A stretch of DNA of 40,729 bases from Pseudomonadota bacterium (GCA_016202695.1 JACQOE010000030.1:1-40729); one strand, 5' to 3'; shown: positions 8,322-21,313, numbered from the stretch's first letter. Made by a program: numbers and translations. Notes: generated by a model from the letters alone, not told the origin.

Positions 8322-8408
8322 TGGTGCCCAGGAGAAGACTCGAACTTCCACGGGGTTGCCCCCACAGGTACCTGAAACCTGCGCGTCTGCCAATTCCGCC
8401 ACCTGGGC
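8322..8408 (-). tRNA. tRNA-Leu (anticodon CAG)
   Basis: An 87-base class II tRNA. The acceptor strands GCCCAGG and CCTGGGC pair fully, followed by discriminator A and encoded CCA. The anticodon stem CAGGT/ACCTG holds the loop TTCAGGT, giving CAG, which reads CUG. The long variable arm pairs GGGG with CCCC, and the D loop has the leucine-type GGAATTGGCAGACGC pattern. It is transcribed toward rnd. Confidence 0.96.
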
Positions 8409-8458
8409 TCGGTCTCGGACCCGGGGTCCGAATGCGCCCCCCGGGGATCGAACCGTCT

Positions 8459-8487
8459 CGCATACTTCCGCCCACCGGGGATGTCAA
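8459..8487 (-). promoter_or_regulatory. sigma-70 promoter of tRNA-Leu
   Basis: On the minus strand, TTGACA (8487-8482) is followed after exactly 17 bases by TATGCG (8464-8459). The -35 is perfect, and the -10 is acceptable for a GC-rich stable RNA promoter. Transcription would start about 45 bases before the tRNA 5' end. Confidence 0.6.
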
Positions 8488-8507
8488 CGGCCGACCCCGG
8501 CGGGCGG

Positions 8508-8536
8508 TTGACCGCAACCGCGCGAGGGAATAAGTG
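8508..8536 (+). promoter_or_regulatory. weak candidate promoter of the NDUFA9-like gene
   Basis: TTGACC (8508-8513) lies 17 bases before TAAGTG (8531-8536), about 50 bases ahead of the plus-strand gene at 8587 and back to back with the tRNA-Leu promoter. The -10 match is poor. Confidence 0.3.
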
Positions 8537-8586
8537 GTGCGCCAGGGGCGTGCCTCAAGGGTTGCCGGCGACGAAAGGGCGGGGCG

Positions 8587-9588
8587 ATGCAGCGGCGGCT
8601 GGTGACGGTTTTCGGCGGGTCGGGGTTCATCGGCCGGCATCTGGTCCGGCGGCTGGCGCGGCAGGATTGGATCGTGCGGGTGGCGGTGCGCGACCCCGAG
8701 GCGGCGAAGTTCCTGCAGCCGATGGGCGGGGTGGGCCAGATCGTCATCGTCCGCGCCGACCTCGCTCACGAGGCCCATGTCGAGGCCGCGGTGGCCGACG
8801 CCGAGGCGGTGGTGAACCTGGTCGGCATCCTCTACGAGCGCGGCCGCGCGACCTTCGCCGAGGTCCACCTGCGCGGGGCCGAGCGGGTGGCGAAATCGGC
8901 GGCGGCGGCCGGCGCCAGGCACCTCGTGCACGTCTCGGCGATCGGCGCCTCGCGCCAGTCGCGGGCGCGCTACGCCAGCTCCAAGGCGGCGGGCGAGGAG
9001 GCGGTGCGCTCCGCCTTCCCGCAGGCGGTGGTGCTGCGCCCGAGCGTGGTCTTCGGGCCCGAAGACGATTTCCTCAACCGCTTCGCGGCGATGGCCCGCT
9101 GCCTTCCGGCGCTGCCGGTGGTGGGGGCGAGCCCGCGGCTCACGGTGCGCGACGGCCGGCCGGTGTTCGAGCCGCTGGGCGGCGGCGGCCCGCGCTTCCA
9201 GCCGGTCTATGTCGGCGACGTGGCCGAGGCGATCGCGCGGGCGCTCGCCGATCCCAAGGCGGCGGGCAAGACCTTCGAGCTGGGCGGCCCGCGCGTCTAC
9301 AGCTTCCGCGATCTGATGGAGATCGTGCTGGCGGAGATTCGTCGCCGGCGCCTGCTGGTGCCGGTGCCGATCCCGCTCGCCAAGTTGCAGGCGGCGGTGC
9401 TGGGGCTGCTGCCGAAGCCGCCGCTGACCCGCGACCAGGTGGAGATGCTCAAGCGCGACAACGTGGTCGGCGAGGGCGCGCTCGGGCTCGCCGACCTCGG
9501 CATCGCGCCGACGCCGATGGAGACCGTTCTTCCCACCTACCTCGCCCGCTTCCGTCCCGGGAGCTGGCGGCGCAAGGAGGTCGCCTGA
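8587..9588 (+). CDS. complex I NDUFA9-subunit-like SDR family protein
   Basis: A 333-residue atypical short-chain dehydrogenase. The Rossmann motif is VFGGSGFIGRHLVRRLA (~8-24), giving NAD(P) binding at the N-terminus. NLVGILYERGRATFAEVHLRGA, HVSAIGASRQSRARYASSKAAGE and VLRPSVVFGPEDDFLNRF match the NDUFA9 branch. That branch is common in alphaproteobacteria and related to a mitochondrial complex I accessory subunit. The usual Tyr-x3-Lys is kept (YASSK). Whether the bacterial protein binds complex I is unknown; no nuo genes are here. The ATG follows the purine-rich GGGCGGGGCG. It ends 4 bases before the convergent uppP stop. Confidence 0.88.
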   Translation: MQRRLVTVFGGSGFIGRHLVRRLARQDWIVRVAVRDPEAAKFLQPMGGVGQIVIVRADLAHEAHVEAAVADAEAVVNLVGILYERGRATFAEVHLRGAERVAKSAAAAGARHLVHVSAIGASRQSRARYASSKAAGEEAVRSAFPQAVVLRPSVVFGPEDDFLNRFAAMARCLPALPVVGASPRLTVRDGRPVFEPLGGGGPRFQPVYVGDVAEAIARALADPKAAGKTFELGGPRVYSFRDLMEIVLAEIRRRRLLVPVPIPLAKLQAAVLGLLPKPPLTRDQVEMLKRDNVVGEGALGLADLGIAPTPMETVLPTYLARFRPGSWRRKEVA

Positions 9589-9592
9589 GGGC

Positions 9593-10396
9593 TCAGACCA
9601 GCCCGTAGGCGTAGGCGAGCAGCGCCGCCCCCAGCACCAGCCGATAGACGACGAAGGGCCCGAAGCTGGCGCGCTTGAGCCAGGCCATCATCAGGGCGAT
9701 GGCGATCAGCGCCGAGATGAAGGCGAGGAGCGCGGCGAGGGCGGCGTCGGCCCGCAGCCCGAGGTCGCCGGAGCGGAAGAGGTCGATGCCGGCCAGGGTT
9801 CCGGCGGCGAGGATGGTCGGCATCGACAGGAGCAGCGAGAAGCGAGCCGAATCGACCCGCTCGAAGCCGAGGAATCGGGCCGCGGTCATGGTGATCCCCG
9901 AGCGGCTGGTGCCGGGGACGAGCGCCAGCACCTGGGCGAGGCCGATGAGGACGGCGGCGCCAAAGGTCATGTGCTCGATGCGCCGCACCGTCATGCCGAC
10001 GCGGTCGGCGACGTAGAGGACGATGCCGAAGCCGAGCGTCGTCCAGCCGATCACCACGACGCTGCGGAACGCGTCGCCAAGGTAAAACTCGACCGCCAGC
10101 CCGGCCACGACCACCGGCAGGGTGGCCAGCACCACCTGCAGGAAGAGCCGCGCGGCCGAGCCGCTGCGGCCGCGGGCGACGTCGAGAAGGCCGAGAAGCA
10201 TCTGCCCAACGTCGCGCCAGAAATAGGCGATCACCGCGCCGAGCGTGCCGACATGCACGGCGATGTCGACCATGAGCCCCTGGTCCGGCCAGCCCATGAC
10301 CACCGGCACCAGGACCAGATGTCCCGACGAACTGATCGGCAGGAACTCGGTGATCCCCTGAACGACGGCGAGGACGACAAGGTGGACGAAGGGCAT
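9593..10396 (-). CDS. uppP: undecaprenyl-diphosphatase UppP (BacA)
   Basis: A 267-residue polytopic membrane enzyme that removes a phosphate from undecaprenyl diphosphate, recycling the lipid carrier for peptidoglycan and O-antigen. The family motifs are VVQGITEFLPISSSGHL (~11-27), with the catalytic Glu and Ser residues, and PGTSRSGITMTAARFLGF in the middle. About eight hydrophobic segments are present. The ATG at 10396 is chosen; an in-frame TTG at 10408 would add four residues, and neither has a good ribosome binding site. High levels of the family give bacitracin resistance, but the gene is ordinary housekeeping. Confidence 0.94.
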   Translation of the reverse strand: MPFVHLVVLAVVQGITEFLPISSSGHLVLVPVVMGWPDQGLMVDIAVHVGTLGAVIAYFWRDVGQMLLGLLDVARGRSGSAARLFLQVVLATLPVVVAGLAVEFYLGDAFRSVVVIGWTTLGFGIVLYVADRVGMTVRRIEHMTFGAAVLIGLAQVLALVPGTSRSGITMTAARFLGFERVDSARFSLLLSMPTILAAGTLAGIDLFRSGDLGLRADAALAALLAFISALIAIALMMAWLKRASFGPFVVYRLVLGAALLAYAYGLV

Positions 10397-10519
10397 CCCG
10401 GCGCGCAACCGATGGCGGTGGGGTCCACATATACCATCGCTTCCGGCCCGGGGCGCAGGATTTTGTCCGCCGCCCGGACCGGAGGAATAGTTCCAATTCG
10501 AGACTTTTCCATCTCGATA

Positions 10520-10538
10520 CTACCGCAAGATCCGGTAG
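10520..10538. repeat. short inverted repeat in the uppP-gltD control region
   Basis: CTACCG (10520-10525) and CGGTAG (10533-10538) form a perfect six-pair palindrome around a seven-base spacer. It lies in the 321-base gap between the divergent uppP and gltD genes. A smaller palindrome, GGAATAGTTCC, sits at 10484-10494. Both could be operator halves or RNA hairpins; the sequence does not decide. Confidence 0.35.
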
Positions 10539-10568
10539 GGTCCGGCATCCTCCGGCAGCGTTCCCGAA

Positions 10569-10594
10569 AAATAGGTCAATCTATCTGACTATTT
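10569..10594. promoter_or_regulatory. AT-rich inverted repeat upstream of gltDB, possible operator
   Basis: AAATAGGTCA (10569-10578) and TGACTATTT (10586-10594) are complementary over nine pairs with one bulged G, around a seven-base spacer. The patch is very AT-rich for this genome and lies about 125 bases before gltD in the divergent gap. Glutamate synthase operons are commonly under nitrogen or Lrp-type control. A transcription-factor site is inferred; no specific regulator can be named. Confidence 0.45.
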
Positions 10595-10717
10595 CCCTTG
10601 ATTTTCGCCCCCGGCTCTGCCAACGTGGCCGAAATTTCCGCCCGCCCGCGGCCGTCCGGCCGACTGCGCCGCAGAGGAGGGGGGCCCGAGCCGCCAAGGC
10701 CGGGACGTGGGGGTGGC

Positions 10718-12157
10718 ATGGCGCAACGCATGCTCAGGTTCGTCACCGTCGAGCAACGCCGGCCCGAGAAGCGGCGGGTGGCGGAGCGCCGGCGCGACTT
10801 CCGCGAGATCTACCGCGAGTTCGATCCGGCCGAGGCCGAGGTCCAGGCGGCGCGCTGCTCGCAGTGCGGCATCCCCTATTGCCAAATCCACTGCCCGCTC
10901 GGCAACAACATCCCCGACTGGCTGATGCTCACCGCCCAGGGGCGGATGGAGGAGGCCTACGAGGTGGTTTCGGCCACCAACAGCTTCCCCGAGATTTGCG
11001 GCCGCATCTGCCCGCAGGACCGCCTCTGCGAGGGCAACTGCGTGATCGAGAAGGGCTACGAGGCGGTCACCATCGGCGCGGTCGAGAAGTACATCACCGA
11101 GGCGGCCTTCGCCAGCGGCTGGGTGCGGCCGATCCGGCCGCCGGTCGAGCGCCCGCAGTCGGTCGGCATCGTCGGCGCCGGGCCGGCGGGCCTGGCCGCG
11201 GCCGAGCGTCTCCGCCGCCGCGGCTACCGGATCGAGGTCTACGACCGCTACGACCGGGTGGGGGGCCTGATGGTCTACGGCATCCCCAACTTCAAGCTCG
11301 AGAAGGAGGTGGTGGCGCGCCGCCATCGCCTGCTCGCCGAGGGCGGCGTCGTCTTCCACCTCGGCTTCGAGGTCGGCCGCGAGGCGACGCTGGCCGAGCT
11401 CCGCGCCCGCCACGCCGCGGTGCTGATCGCCACCGGCGTCTACCGCCCCCGCGACATCGCCCTGCCCGGGGCCGGGCTCGGCAACGTGGTGCAGGCGCTC
11501 GACTACCTCACCGCCTCGAACCGCAAGGGGCTGGGCGACGCGGTGGCCGCCTTCGACGACGGCCGGCTCAACGCCGACGGCAAGCATGTGGTGGTGGTCG
11601 GCGGCGGCGATACCGCCATGGACTGCGTGCGCACCGCCGTGCGCCAGGGGGCGAGGTCGGTCAAGTGCCTCTATCGGCGTGACCGCGCCAACATGCCGGG
11701 CTCGCAGCGCGAGGTGAGCCACGCCGAGGAGGAGGGGGTGGAGTTCCTCTGGCTGGCGACGCCCGAGGCGCTCCTCGGCAACGGCGCGGTGCGGGCGGTG
11801 CGGGCGCTCCGGATGCGCCTCGGCGTCCCCGACTCCGCCGGCCGGCGCACGCCGCACCCGATCGAGGGCTCGAGCTTCCGACTCAAGGCCGACCTCGTGA
11901 TCAAGGCGCTGGGCTTCGATCCCGAGGACCTGCCGGCTCTCTTCGGCGAGCCGGCGCTCGAGCTCACCAAGTGGGGCACGACCAAGGTGAGCTGGCGGAC
12001 CCTGATGACCAGCGTCGACGGCGTGTTCGCCGCCGGCGACATCGTCCGCGGGGCCTCGCTGGTGGTGTGGGCGATCCGCGACGGGCGCGACGCCGCCGAC
12101 AGCATCCACCGCTACATCGAGGCCAAGGGCGCGGGCGCCGAGGCCCGGGCGGCCTGA
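10718..12157 (+). CDS. gltD: glutamate synthase (NADPH) small subunit
   Basis: A 479-residue beta subunit that takes electrons from NADPH through FAD and passes them via iron-sulfur clusters to the large subunit, which makes two glutamates from glutamine and 2-oxoglutarate. Cysteine motifs CSQCGIPYCQIHCP and CGRICPQDRLCEGNC (~45-110) bind 4Fe-4S clusters. The FAD motif is VGIVGAGPAGLAAAERL (~150), the NADPH motif is VVVVGGGDTAMDCVRTA, and GVFAAGDIVRGASLVVWAIRDGR closes the FAD site. The ATG at 10718 has a G-rich stretch before it; Met at 10730 is an alternative. It precedes gltB by 13 bases, the reverse of the E. coli gltB-gltD order. Confidence 0.96.
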   Translation: MAQRMLRFVTVEQRRPEKRRVAERRRDFREIYREFDPAEAEVQAARCSQCGIPYCQIHCPLGNNIPDWLMLTAQGRMEEAYEVVSATNSFPEICGRICPQDRLCEGNCVIEKGYEAVTIGAVEKYITEAAFASGWVRPIRPPVERPQSVGIVGAGPAGLAAAERLRRRGYRIEVYDRYDRVGGLMVYGIPNFKLEKEVVARRHRLLAEGGVVFHLGFEVGREATLAELRARHAAVLIATGVYRPRDIALPGAGLGNVVQALDYLTASNRKGLGDAVAAFDDGRLNADGKHVVVVGGGDTAMDCVRTAVRQGARSVKCLYRRDRANMPGSQREVSHAEEEGVEFLWLATPEALLGNGAVRAVRALRMRLGVPDSAGRRTPHPIEGSSFRLKADLVIKALGFDPEDLPALFGEPALELTKWGTTKVSWRTLMTSVDGVFAAGDIVRGASLVVWAIRDGRDAADSIHRYIEAKGAGAEARAA

Positions 12158-12170
12158 GGGAGGAGGGGCG

Positions 12171-16718
<4,548 letters not shown>

Positions 16719-16816
16719 GGGGCCGTTCCCCGCCCCTCGCGGGACCGGCGTCCCGGGCGCCCGGCCCCGGGGGTGCTATCCCGCGCCCATCCGAGTTCGT
16801 GTACACTCCCCCGGCC

Positions 16817-17485
16817 ATGCGGCTCCTCTATCATCTCTGGCTCTCGCCGCCCTCGCGCAAGGTTCGGATCGCGCTCGGGGAGAAGAAGCTCGAGTTCCGC
16901 ATGAAGGTCGAGGAGGTCTGGCTCCGGCGCGAGGAGTTCCTGGCCATGAACCCGGCCGGCGAGGTGCCGGTGCTGATCGACGAGAACGGCCTCATCCTCG
17001 CCGACAGCGGCGCCATCTGCGAGTACCTCGACGAGACCTATCCCGAGATCCGGCTGTTGCCCGGAGGCCCCGCCCAGCGGGCCGAGGTCCGGCGCCTAGT
17101 CGCCTGGTTCGACGGCAAGTTCGACCACGAGGTCACCCGGAACCTGGTCGGCGAGAAGATGATGAAGCGCTTCCTCGGCCTCGGCGAGCCCGACAGCCGC
17201 GCGATCCGCGCCGGCAAGGCCAACGTCCGCTACCACCTCGACTACGTCGCCTGGCTGGCCGAGCGCCGCCGCTGGCTCGCCGGCGACGAGTTCTCGCTCG
17301 CCGACATCGCCGCCGCCGCCCATTTCTCGGCGGTCGACTACCTCGGCGACGTTCCCTGGGAGGCGAACGAGGAGGCGAAGGCGTGGTACGTCCGCGCCAA
17401 GTCGCGCCCCAGCCTGCGCCCGCTCCTCTCCGATCACATCCCGGGCGCCTCGCCGGCGAGGCACTACGCCGACCTCGACTTCTAG
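16817..17485 (+). CDS. fzlA: GST-fold cell division protein FzlA-like
   Basis: A 222-residue protein with a thioredoxin-like N-terminal half (SPPSRKVRIALGEKKLEF, NPAGEVPVLIDENGLILADSGAICEYL) and an all-helical GST C-terminal half (WLAGDEFSLADIAAAAHFSAVDYLG). The tail SRPSLRPLLSDHIPGASPARHYADLDF matches my memory of the conserved C-terminus of FzlA. FzlA is the essential alphaproteobacterial protein that binds and curves FtsZ filaments; in Caulobacter an Asp of this tail is needed for division. A general glutathione transferase is the alternative, but the tail favours FzlA. No division genes lie nearby. The ATG is 98 bases after gltB, with no strong ribosome binding site. Confidence 0.75.
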   Translation: MRLLYHLWLSPPSRKVRIALGEKKLEFRMKVEEVWLRREEFLAMNPAGEVPVLIDENGLILADSGAICEYLDETYPEIRLLPGGPAQRAEVRRLVAWFDGKFDHEVTRNLVGEKMMKRFLGLGEPDSRAIRAGKANVRYHLDYVAWLAERRRWLAGDEFSLADIAAAAHFSAVDYLGDVPWEANEEAKAWYVRAKSRPSLRPLLSDHIPGASPARHYADLDF

Positions 17486-17507
17486 CCGCCGGATCGGGGT
17501 GTCGGCG

Positions 17508-18326
17508 ATGGCGAGCGCGCCGCTGTTCTATTCCCGACCCGGCCTCAACATCGAGACCTACGACGCGCGGATGGTGGCCGACGCCGTGCTGTTCGGCGAC
17601 GACCTCCCCTTCTACCTCGCCGCCGCCCGCCGCTTCGGCGGGCCGGTGCTGGAGTTGGGCGCGGGCACCGGCCGGATCGCGCTCGCGCTGGCCGAGGCCG
17701 GATTCCCGGTGGTGGGGATCGACACCTCGCCCGCCATGCGCGCCCGCGCCGAGGCGAAGCGGGCGCGGCTCGCCCCCGAGGTCGCGGCGCGGGCGCGGTT
17801 CGTCGCCGCCGACATGGCCGGATTCGCGCTTCGCGAGCGCGGCTTCCGGCTCGCCATCGCCCCCTTCCGCGCCTTCCAGTTGCTCGCGAGTCTCGACTCC
17901 GTCGGCGCCTCGCTTGGCTCGGTCGCCGGCCATCTCGGCCCGGGCGGCGGGCTCGCCTTCGACCTTTGCGATCCCCGCCCCGAGCGCCTTCAGGCGCCGG
18001 GCGAGGCGGTCGAGCTTCCCGGGGTGCGGAACCCGGTGACGGGGCGCTTCGTGCGCGTCCTCGTCGTCGGCCAGCGGCTGGAGGCGGGCGGGCGAAGGCT
18101 GGTCGAGCGCTGGCGGTTCGTCGAGGACGGGCCGGACGGGGCTGCGCTCAGGAGCGAGGAGGAGGAGGTCTCGTTCCTCGCCATCGCGCCGCCCGAGGTG
18201 CGGGCGCTCCTCGCCGCCGCCGGCTTCGCGGTCGAGGGCGAATACGCCGACTTCACCGGCACCCCCCCCGACCCCTCGCGGCCCGCGCACACCCAGGTGT
18301 GGCTCGCCCGCAAGCGCGCGGCCTGA
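17508..18326 (+). CDS. class I SAM-dependent methyltransferase, substrate unknown
   Basis: A 272-residue Rossmann-type methyltransferase. Motif I VLELGAGTGRIALALAEAG (~47-65) binds S-adenosylmethionine, VVGIDTSPAMRARAE supplies the acidic residue for the ribose, and GGLAFDLCDPRPERL lies near motif post-II. The C-terminal half is a beta-rich extension (GRRLVERWRFVEDG, VSFLAIAPPEVRALLAAAGF) typical of small-molecule methyltransferases. The ATG at 17508 is used; an in-frame GTG at 17499 would add three residues. It starts 22 bases after fzlA and may be co-transcribed. Nothing in the neighbourhood suggests a substrate. Confidence 0.8.
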   Translation: MASAPLFYSRPGLNIETYDARMVADAVLFGDDLPFYLAAARRFGGPVLELGAGTGRIALALAEAGFPVVGIDTSPAMRARAEAKRARLAPEVAARARFVAADMAGFALRERGFRLAIAPFRAFQLLASLDSVGASLGSVAGHLGPGGGLAFDLCDPRPERLQAPGEAVELPGVRNPVTGRFVRVLVVGQRLEAGGRRLVERWRFVEDGPDGAALRSEEEEVSFLAIAPPEVRALLAAAGFAVEGEYADFTGTPPDPSRPAHTQVWLARKRAA

Positions 18327-18348
18327 CGCCGCGCCGCCCGGCCCCCGG

Positions 18349-19161
18349 TCAGCGCCGCGGCGGCGGGGCGGGGCCGATCCTGAGCTCGAGGCGCTCGATG
18401 TTGGCGCGGGCGATCTCGGCCGTCTGGCTGTCGGGCGCCTGGGTGATCACCTTCAGCCAGTCGGCCCGCGCCCCCTTGATGTCGTTCCCCATGCGGCGGA
18501 GGATGCCGCGCTCGAGGAGTGCCTGCGGGTGGTCGGGGGCGAGGGCGAGCGCGCGCTCGAGGTCGTCCATCGCCAGCTCGGGGCTGTCGACGTAGCGGTA
18601 GGCGGCGGCGCGGAAGACGTAGACGTCCGCCTCCCCGGGGGCGATGTCGATCGCCCGGCTGAAGTCGTCGATCGCCTCCCAGTAGTTGCGGGCGCTGGCC
18701 AGCACCACGCCCCGGTCGGTGAGCAGCCCGGCCGCCAGCGGCCCCGCCGGCACCAGCTCGAGGGCGGCGCCGAGCACGGCGTTGGCGCGCTCGTGGTCGC
18801 CGGCCAGCATCCACGCCTGCGCCGCCTGGCCGAGCGCCTCGGCGCGGGGCTCGGGGGGCGTCCTCATCTCCTCGGCCAGCGCCTCCAGCCGGCGCGCCGC
18901 CTCGGCGAACTTGCCGAGCCCGATCAGTGCCACCGCCACGCAGTGCCGGGCGGGATCGCCGCCGAAGGCGTCGCGCCAGGCGATCGCCGCCTCGAAGCCC
19001 TTCTCGGGGTCGGAGCGGGCGAGAGCGACGCACTCGCGGTAGCGCTCGGGCGCCGGCTTCTCGGGCGACGCCCCCGCCGCGGCCCAGGGGAGGACCAGCG
19101 CGAGGGCCAGCGCGAGGGGCGTGACCCAGGCCGGGCGGCGCGTGCGGTTCGGCTTTGGCAC
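18349..19161 (-). CDS. exported TPR-repeat protein
   Basis: A 270-residue protein with a basic head and a hydrophobic segment (VTPLALALALVLPWAAAGA, ~13-31), a signal peptide. At least four tetratricopeptide repeats follow: AVALIGLGKFAEAARRLEAL, QAWMLAGDHERANAVLGAAL, GVVLASARNYWEAIDDFSRAIDIAP, and ELAMDDLERALALAPDHPQALLERGILR. TPR arrays are protein-interaction scaffolds; no catalytic domain is visible. A periplasmic role is inferred. The start is GTG at 19161, 62 bases from the divergent SDR gene. Two cysteines (CVALAR, HCVAVAL) could pair in the periplasm. Confidence 0.8.
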   Translation of the reverse strand: MPKPNRTRRPAWVTPLALALALVLPWAAAGASPEKPAPERYRECVALARSDPEKGFEAAIAWRDAFGGDPARHCVAVALIGLGKFAEAARRLEALAEEMRTPPEPRAEALGQAAQAWMLAGDHERANAVLGAALELVPAGPLAAGLLTDRGVVLASARNYWEAIDDFSRAIDIAPGEADVYVFRAAAYRYVDSPELAMDDLERALALAPDHPQALLERGILRRMGNDIKGARADWLKVITQAPDSQTAEIARANIERLELRIGPAPPPRR

Positions 19162-19223
19162 GGGCGCCAGATTCGGCTATGGGGAGGCTCCTGGCAAGGC
19201 CCCGGCGGGAGGGTGAGGGGACG

Positions 19224-20117
19224 ATGCGCGCGGGCGCCGGCGAGCGGCTGTTCTGCTTCGGCTTCGGCTACTCGGCCGAGGCGCTGGCGCGCGGTTTGCG
19301 CGCCCGCGGCTGGCGGGTGGCGGGAACCTCGCGCTCGGAGGAGAAGCTCGCCCGGATGAGCGCGGCCGGGTTCGAATCCTTCGTCTTCGACCGCGCCCGG
19401 CCGCTGGCCGACCCGGAAGGTGCGCTTGCCGGCACCACGCACCTCCTCGTCTCGGTGCCGCCCGACGAGGCGGGCGATCCGGTGCTCGCCCGTCATGCCG
19501 CGGAGATCGCGGGGCTCCGTTCGCTCGCCTGGGCCGGACACCTCTCGACCACCGGGGTCTACGGCGATACCGGCGGCGCGGTCGTGGACGAGACGAGCGC
19601 GCCCGCGCCCGCCTCCGCCCGCTCGCGCCGGCGGGCCGAGGCGGAGGAAGCCTGGCTCCATCTCTGGCGTAAGCGGGGCGTGCCGGTGCACGTCTTTCGC
19701 CTGGCCGGCATCTACGGCCCCGGGCGGAGCGCGCTCGACCAGGTGCGCGCGGGCCGGGCGCGGCGGATCGACAAGCCCGGGCAGCTCTTCTCGCGCGTCC
19801 ACGTCGACGACATCGCCGGGGTGCTGACGGCCTCGATCACGCGGCCGCGCCCGGGCGCGATTTACAACGTCTGCGACGACGAGCCCGCGCCCCAGGCCGA
19901 GGTGGTGGCGTTCGCCTGCCGGCTGCTGGGCATCGAGCCGCCGCCGGTCGTGCCGTTCGACGAGGCGGCGGCGGAGATGGGCCCGATGGCGCGCTCGTTC
20001 TGGGCCGAGAGCCGGCGGGTGAGCAACGCCCGCATCAAGCGCGAGCTGGGGGTTACGCTCCTCTACCCCACCTACCGCGAGGGCCTGGCGGCGATCCTGA
20101 AGGCGGAGCGGGGCTGA
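19224..20117 (+). CDS. SDR-family NAD-dependent epimerase/dehydratase-like protein
   Basis: A 297-residue extended short-chain dehydrogenase resembling the YeeZ group. The dinucleotide motif is FCFGFGYSAEALARGLRARGW (~9-29), a GxGxxA type. HLSTTGVYGDTGGAVVDE is the strand after the active-site region, and FRLAGIYGPGRSALDQVR and YNVCDDEPAPQAEVVAFAC are C-terminal family blocks. The classical Tyr-x3-Lys is not evident, as in other YeeZ-like proteins, so the catalytic activity is doubtful. The ATG at 19224 follows GGGAGGGTGAGGGG. The substrate is unknown. The next 170 bases hold no gene. Confidence 0.8.
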   Translation: MRAGAGERLFCFGFGYSAEALARGLRARGWRVAGTSRSEEKLARMSAAGFESFVFDRARPLADPEGALAGTTHLLVSVPPDEAGDPVLARHAAEIAGLRSLAWAGHLSTTGVYGDTGGAVVDETSAPAPASARSRRRAEAEEAWLHLWRKRGVPVHVFRLAGIYGPGRSALDQVRAGRARRIDKPGQLFSRVHVDDIAGVLTASITRPRPGAIYNVCDDEPAPQAEVVAFACRLLGIEPPPVVPFDEAAAEMGPMARSFWAESRRVSNARIKRELGVTLLYPTYREGLAAILKAERG

Positions 20118-20287
20118 GGGGGCACCCCGCCGACAGAAAAGATAAGAGGACATCGACGGTAACCCCGGATTAAATATCGGCGCCGGTCCCGTTTCCCCGA
20201 TGGCGTTCCGATCGCCGGGAAATGCGGCTGCTGGCGGGCTTCGGCGCCCGGCAACCGAGAGGAGGGCCGGGGGAGATGGTCGTCATC

Positions 20288-21313
20288 ATGAAAAAGCGTC
20301 ATCGCGATGGCTCCGGCCGGCGGGTGTCGGTCGGGGCGCTGGCGCTGGCCGCCCTTCTGTCGGCGGGACCGGTCGCCGGCGCGGCGGCGGAGCCCTATGG
20401 CGGGTCGATCATCGACGCCCATGGCCACATCGGCGGCTCCTTCGACGCCGACACCATGGCTCGGGTGACGGCCGCCAACGGCGTGCGCGCCATGATCCTG
20501 ATGGCCCGTTACTACCCGGGCCCGGAGGGCAAGCGCGACCTGCCCGGCGACGACGGGATGGCGCTCGATCTTGCGGCCAGGCATCCCGGACGGTTCATTC
20601 CGCTGGTCGGCATGCAGCAGCCCCTGCTTACCGGGGCCGGCAAATGGACCCAGCCGGACGGGGCGGTGAAAGCGCTTCTGCAAAGCACCGACAACAAGCT
20701 GGCGAGCGGCCGGTTCCGCGGCATCGGCGAGGTGATCGTCCGCCACTTCGCCTATTCGAGCGGCCCCCACGCCGAGATCGACCACCCGATTTATTCGGCG
20801 TTCATGAAGGAGATCAGCCGCCTCGCCCAGAAATACGACCTGCCGGTCGTCGTCCACATGGAGGGCGCGCCCAATCTGGTCGCCGACTTCGGCCGGCTGA
20901 TGGCCGAGAACGCGAAGGTCGTCTACGTCTGGGCCCATAACTGCGGGCGGAGCCAGGCGCCGGTCATCCGCGACATGCTGATCCGGCACCCCAACCTGAG
21001 GTGCGATCTGGCCGGGATGATCAACCTCGCCCCTCGGGGCTACGGCTACGGCACCGGTTGGCCGCGCATGGAGGCTTACACCGCGCTGATGGAGGTGGAC
21101 GGCACGTTCCTGCCCGAGATGCAGGCGGTCTACGAGGACTTTTCCGACCGCTTCGTGATCGGCACGGATATCGCCCACGCGCCGGTCATGAACGACAGGT
21201 CCTACCAACTGCGGATCGGGCGCTTCCGCGAGCTTCTCGGCACGCTGACGCCGGAGACGGCGAAGAGGCTCGCCGAGACCAACGCCGTCCGCATCTTCCG
21301 CCTCGATCGCTAG
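20288..21313 (+). CDS. exported metal-dependent amidohydrolase (Amidohydro_2 type)
   Basis: A 341-residue TIM-barrel hydrolase. A basic start (KKRHRDGSGRR) and hydrophobic stretch (VGALALAALLSAGPVAGAAA) form a signal peptide with cleavage near residue 34, so it should be periplasmic. Metal ligands are present: His45 and His47 (DAHGHIGG), His190 (VVVHMEG), His217 (WAHNCG) and Asp294 (GTDIAH). Members hydrolyse or decarboxylate small cyclic or aromatic acids and lactones; the substrate here is unknown. The ATG at 20288 gives the best signal peptide; the in-frame ATG at 20276 would add four residues (GAGAGGAGGG lies upstream of both). It stands alone, followed by a gene-poor stretch and a toxin-antitoxin pair. 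Confidence 0.82.
   Translation: MKKRHRDGSGRRVSVGALALAALLSAGPVAGAAAEPYGGSIIDAHGHIGGSFDADTMARVTAANGVRAMILMARYYPGPEGKRDLPGDDGMALDLAARHPGRFIPLVGMQQPLLTGAGKWTQPDGAVKALLQSTDNKLASGRFRGIGEVIVRHFAYSSGPHAEIDHPIYSAFMKEISRLAQKYDLPVVVHMEGAPNLVADFGRLMAENAKVVYVWAHNCGRSQAPVIRDMLIRHPNLRCDLAGMINLAPRGYGYGTGWPRMEAYTALMEVDGTFLPEMQAVYEDFSDRFVIGTDIAHAPVMNDRSYQLRIGRFRELLGTLTPETAKRLAETNAVRIFRLDR

Noticed and set aside
6550-8511. A 653-codon plus-strand open frame opposite kdsD and rnd
   Set aside because: It crosses two real minus-strand genes and tRNA-Leu, and its protein is repetitive Ala/Gly/Arg/His without domains.
16802-16807. TACACT as a -10 element directly before the fzlA-like gene
   Set aside because: No matching -35 is present, and the site is only about 10 bases from the start codon, so it would give a leaderless transcript.
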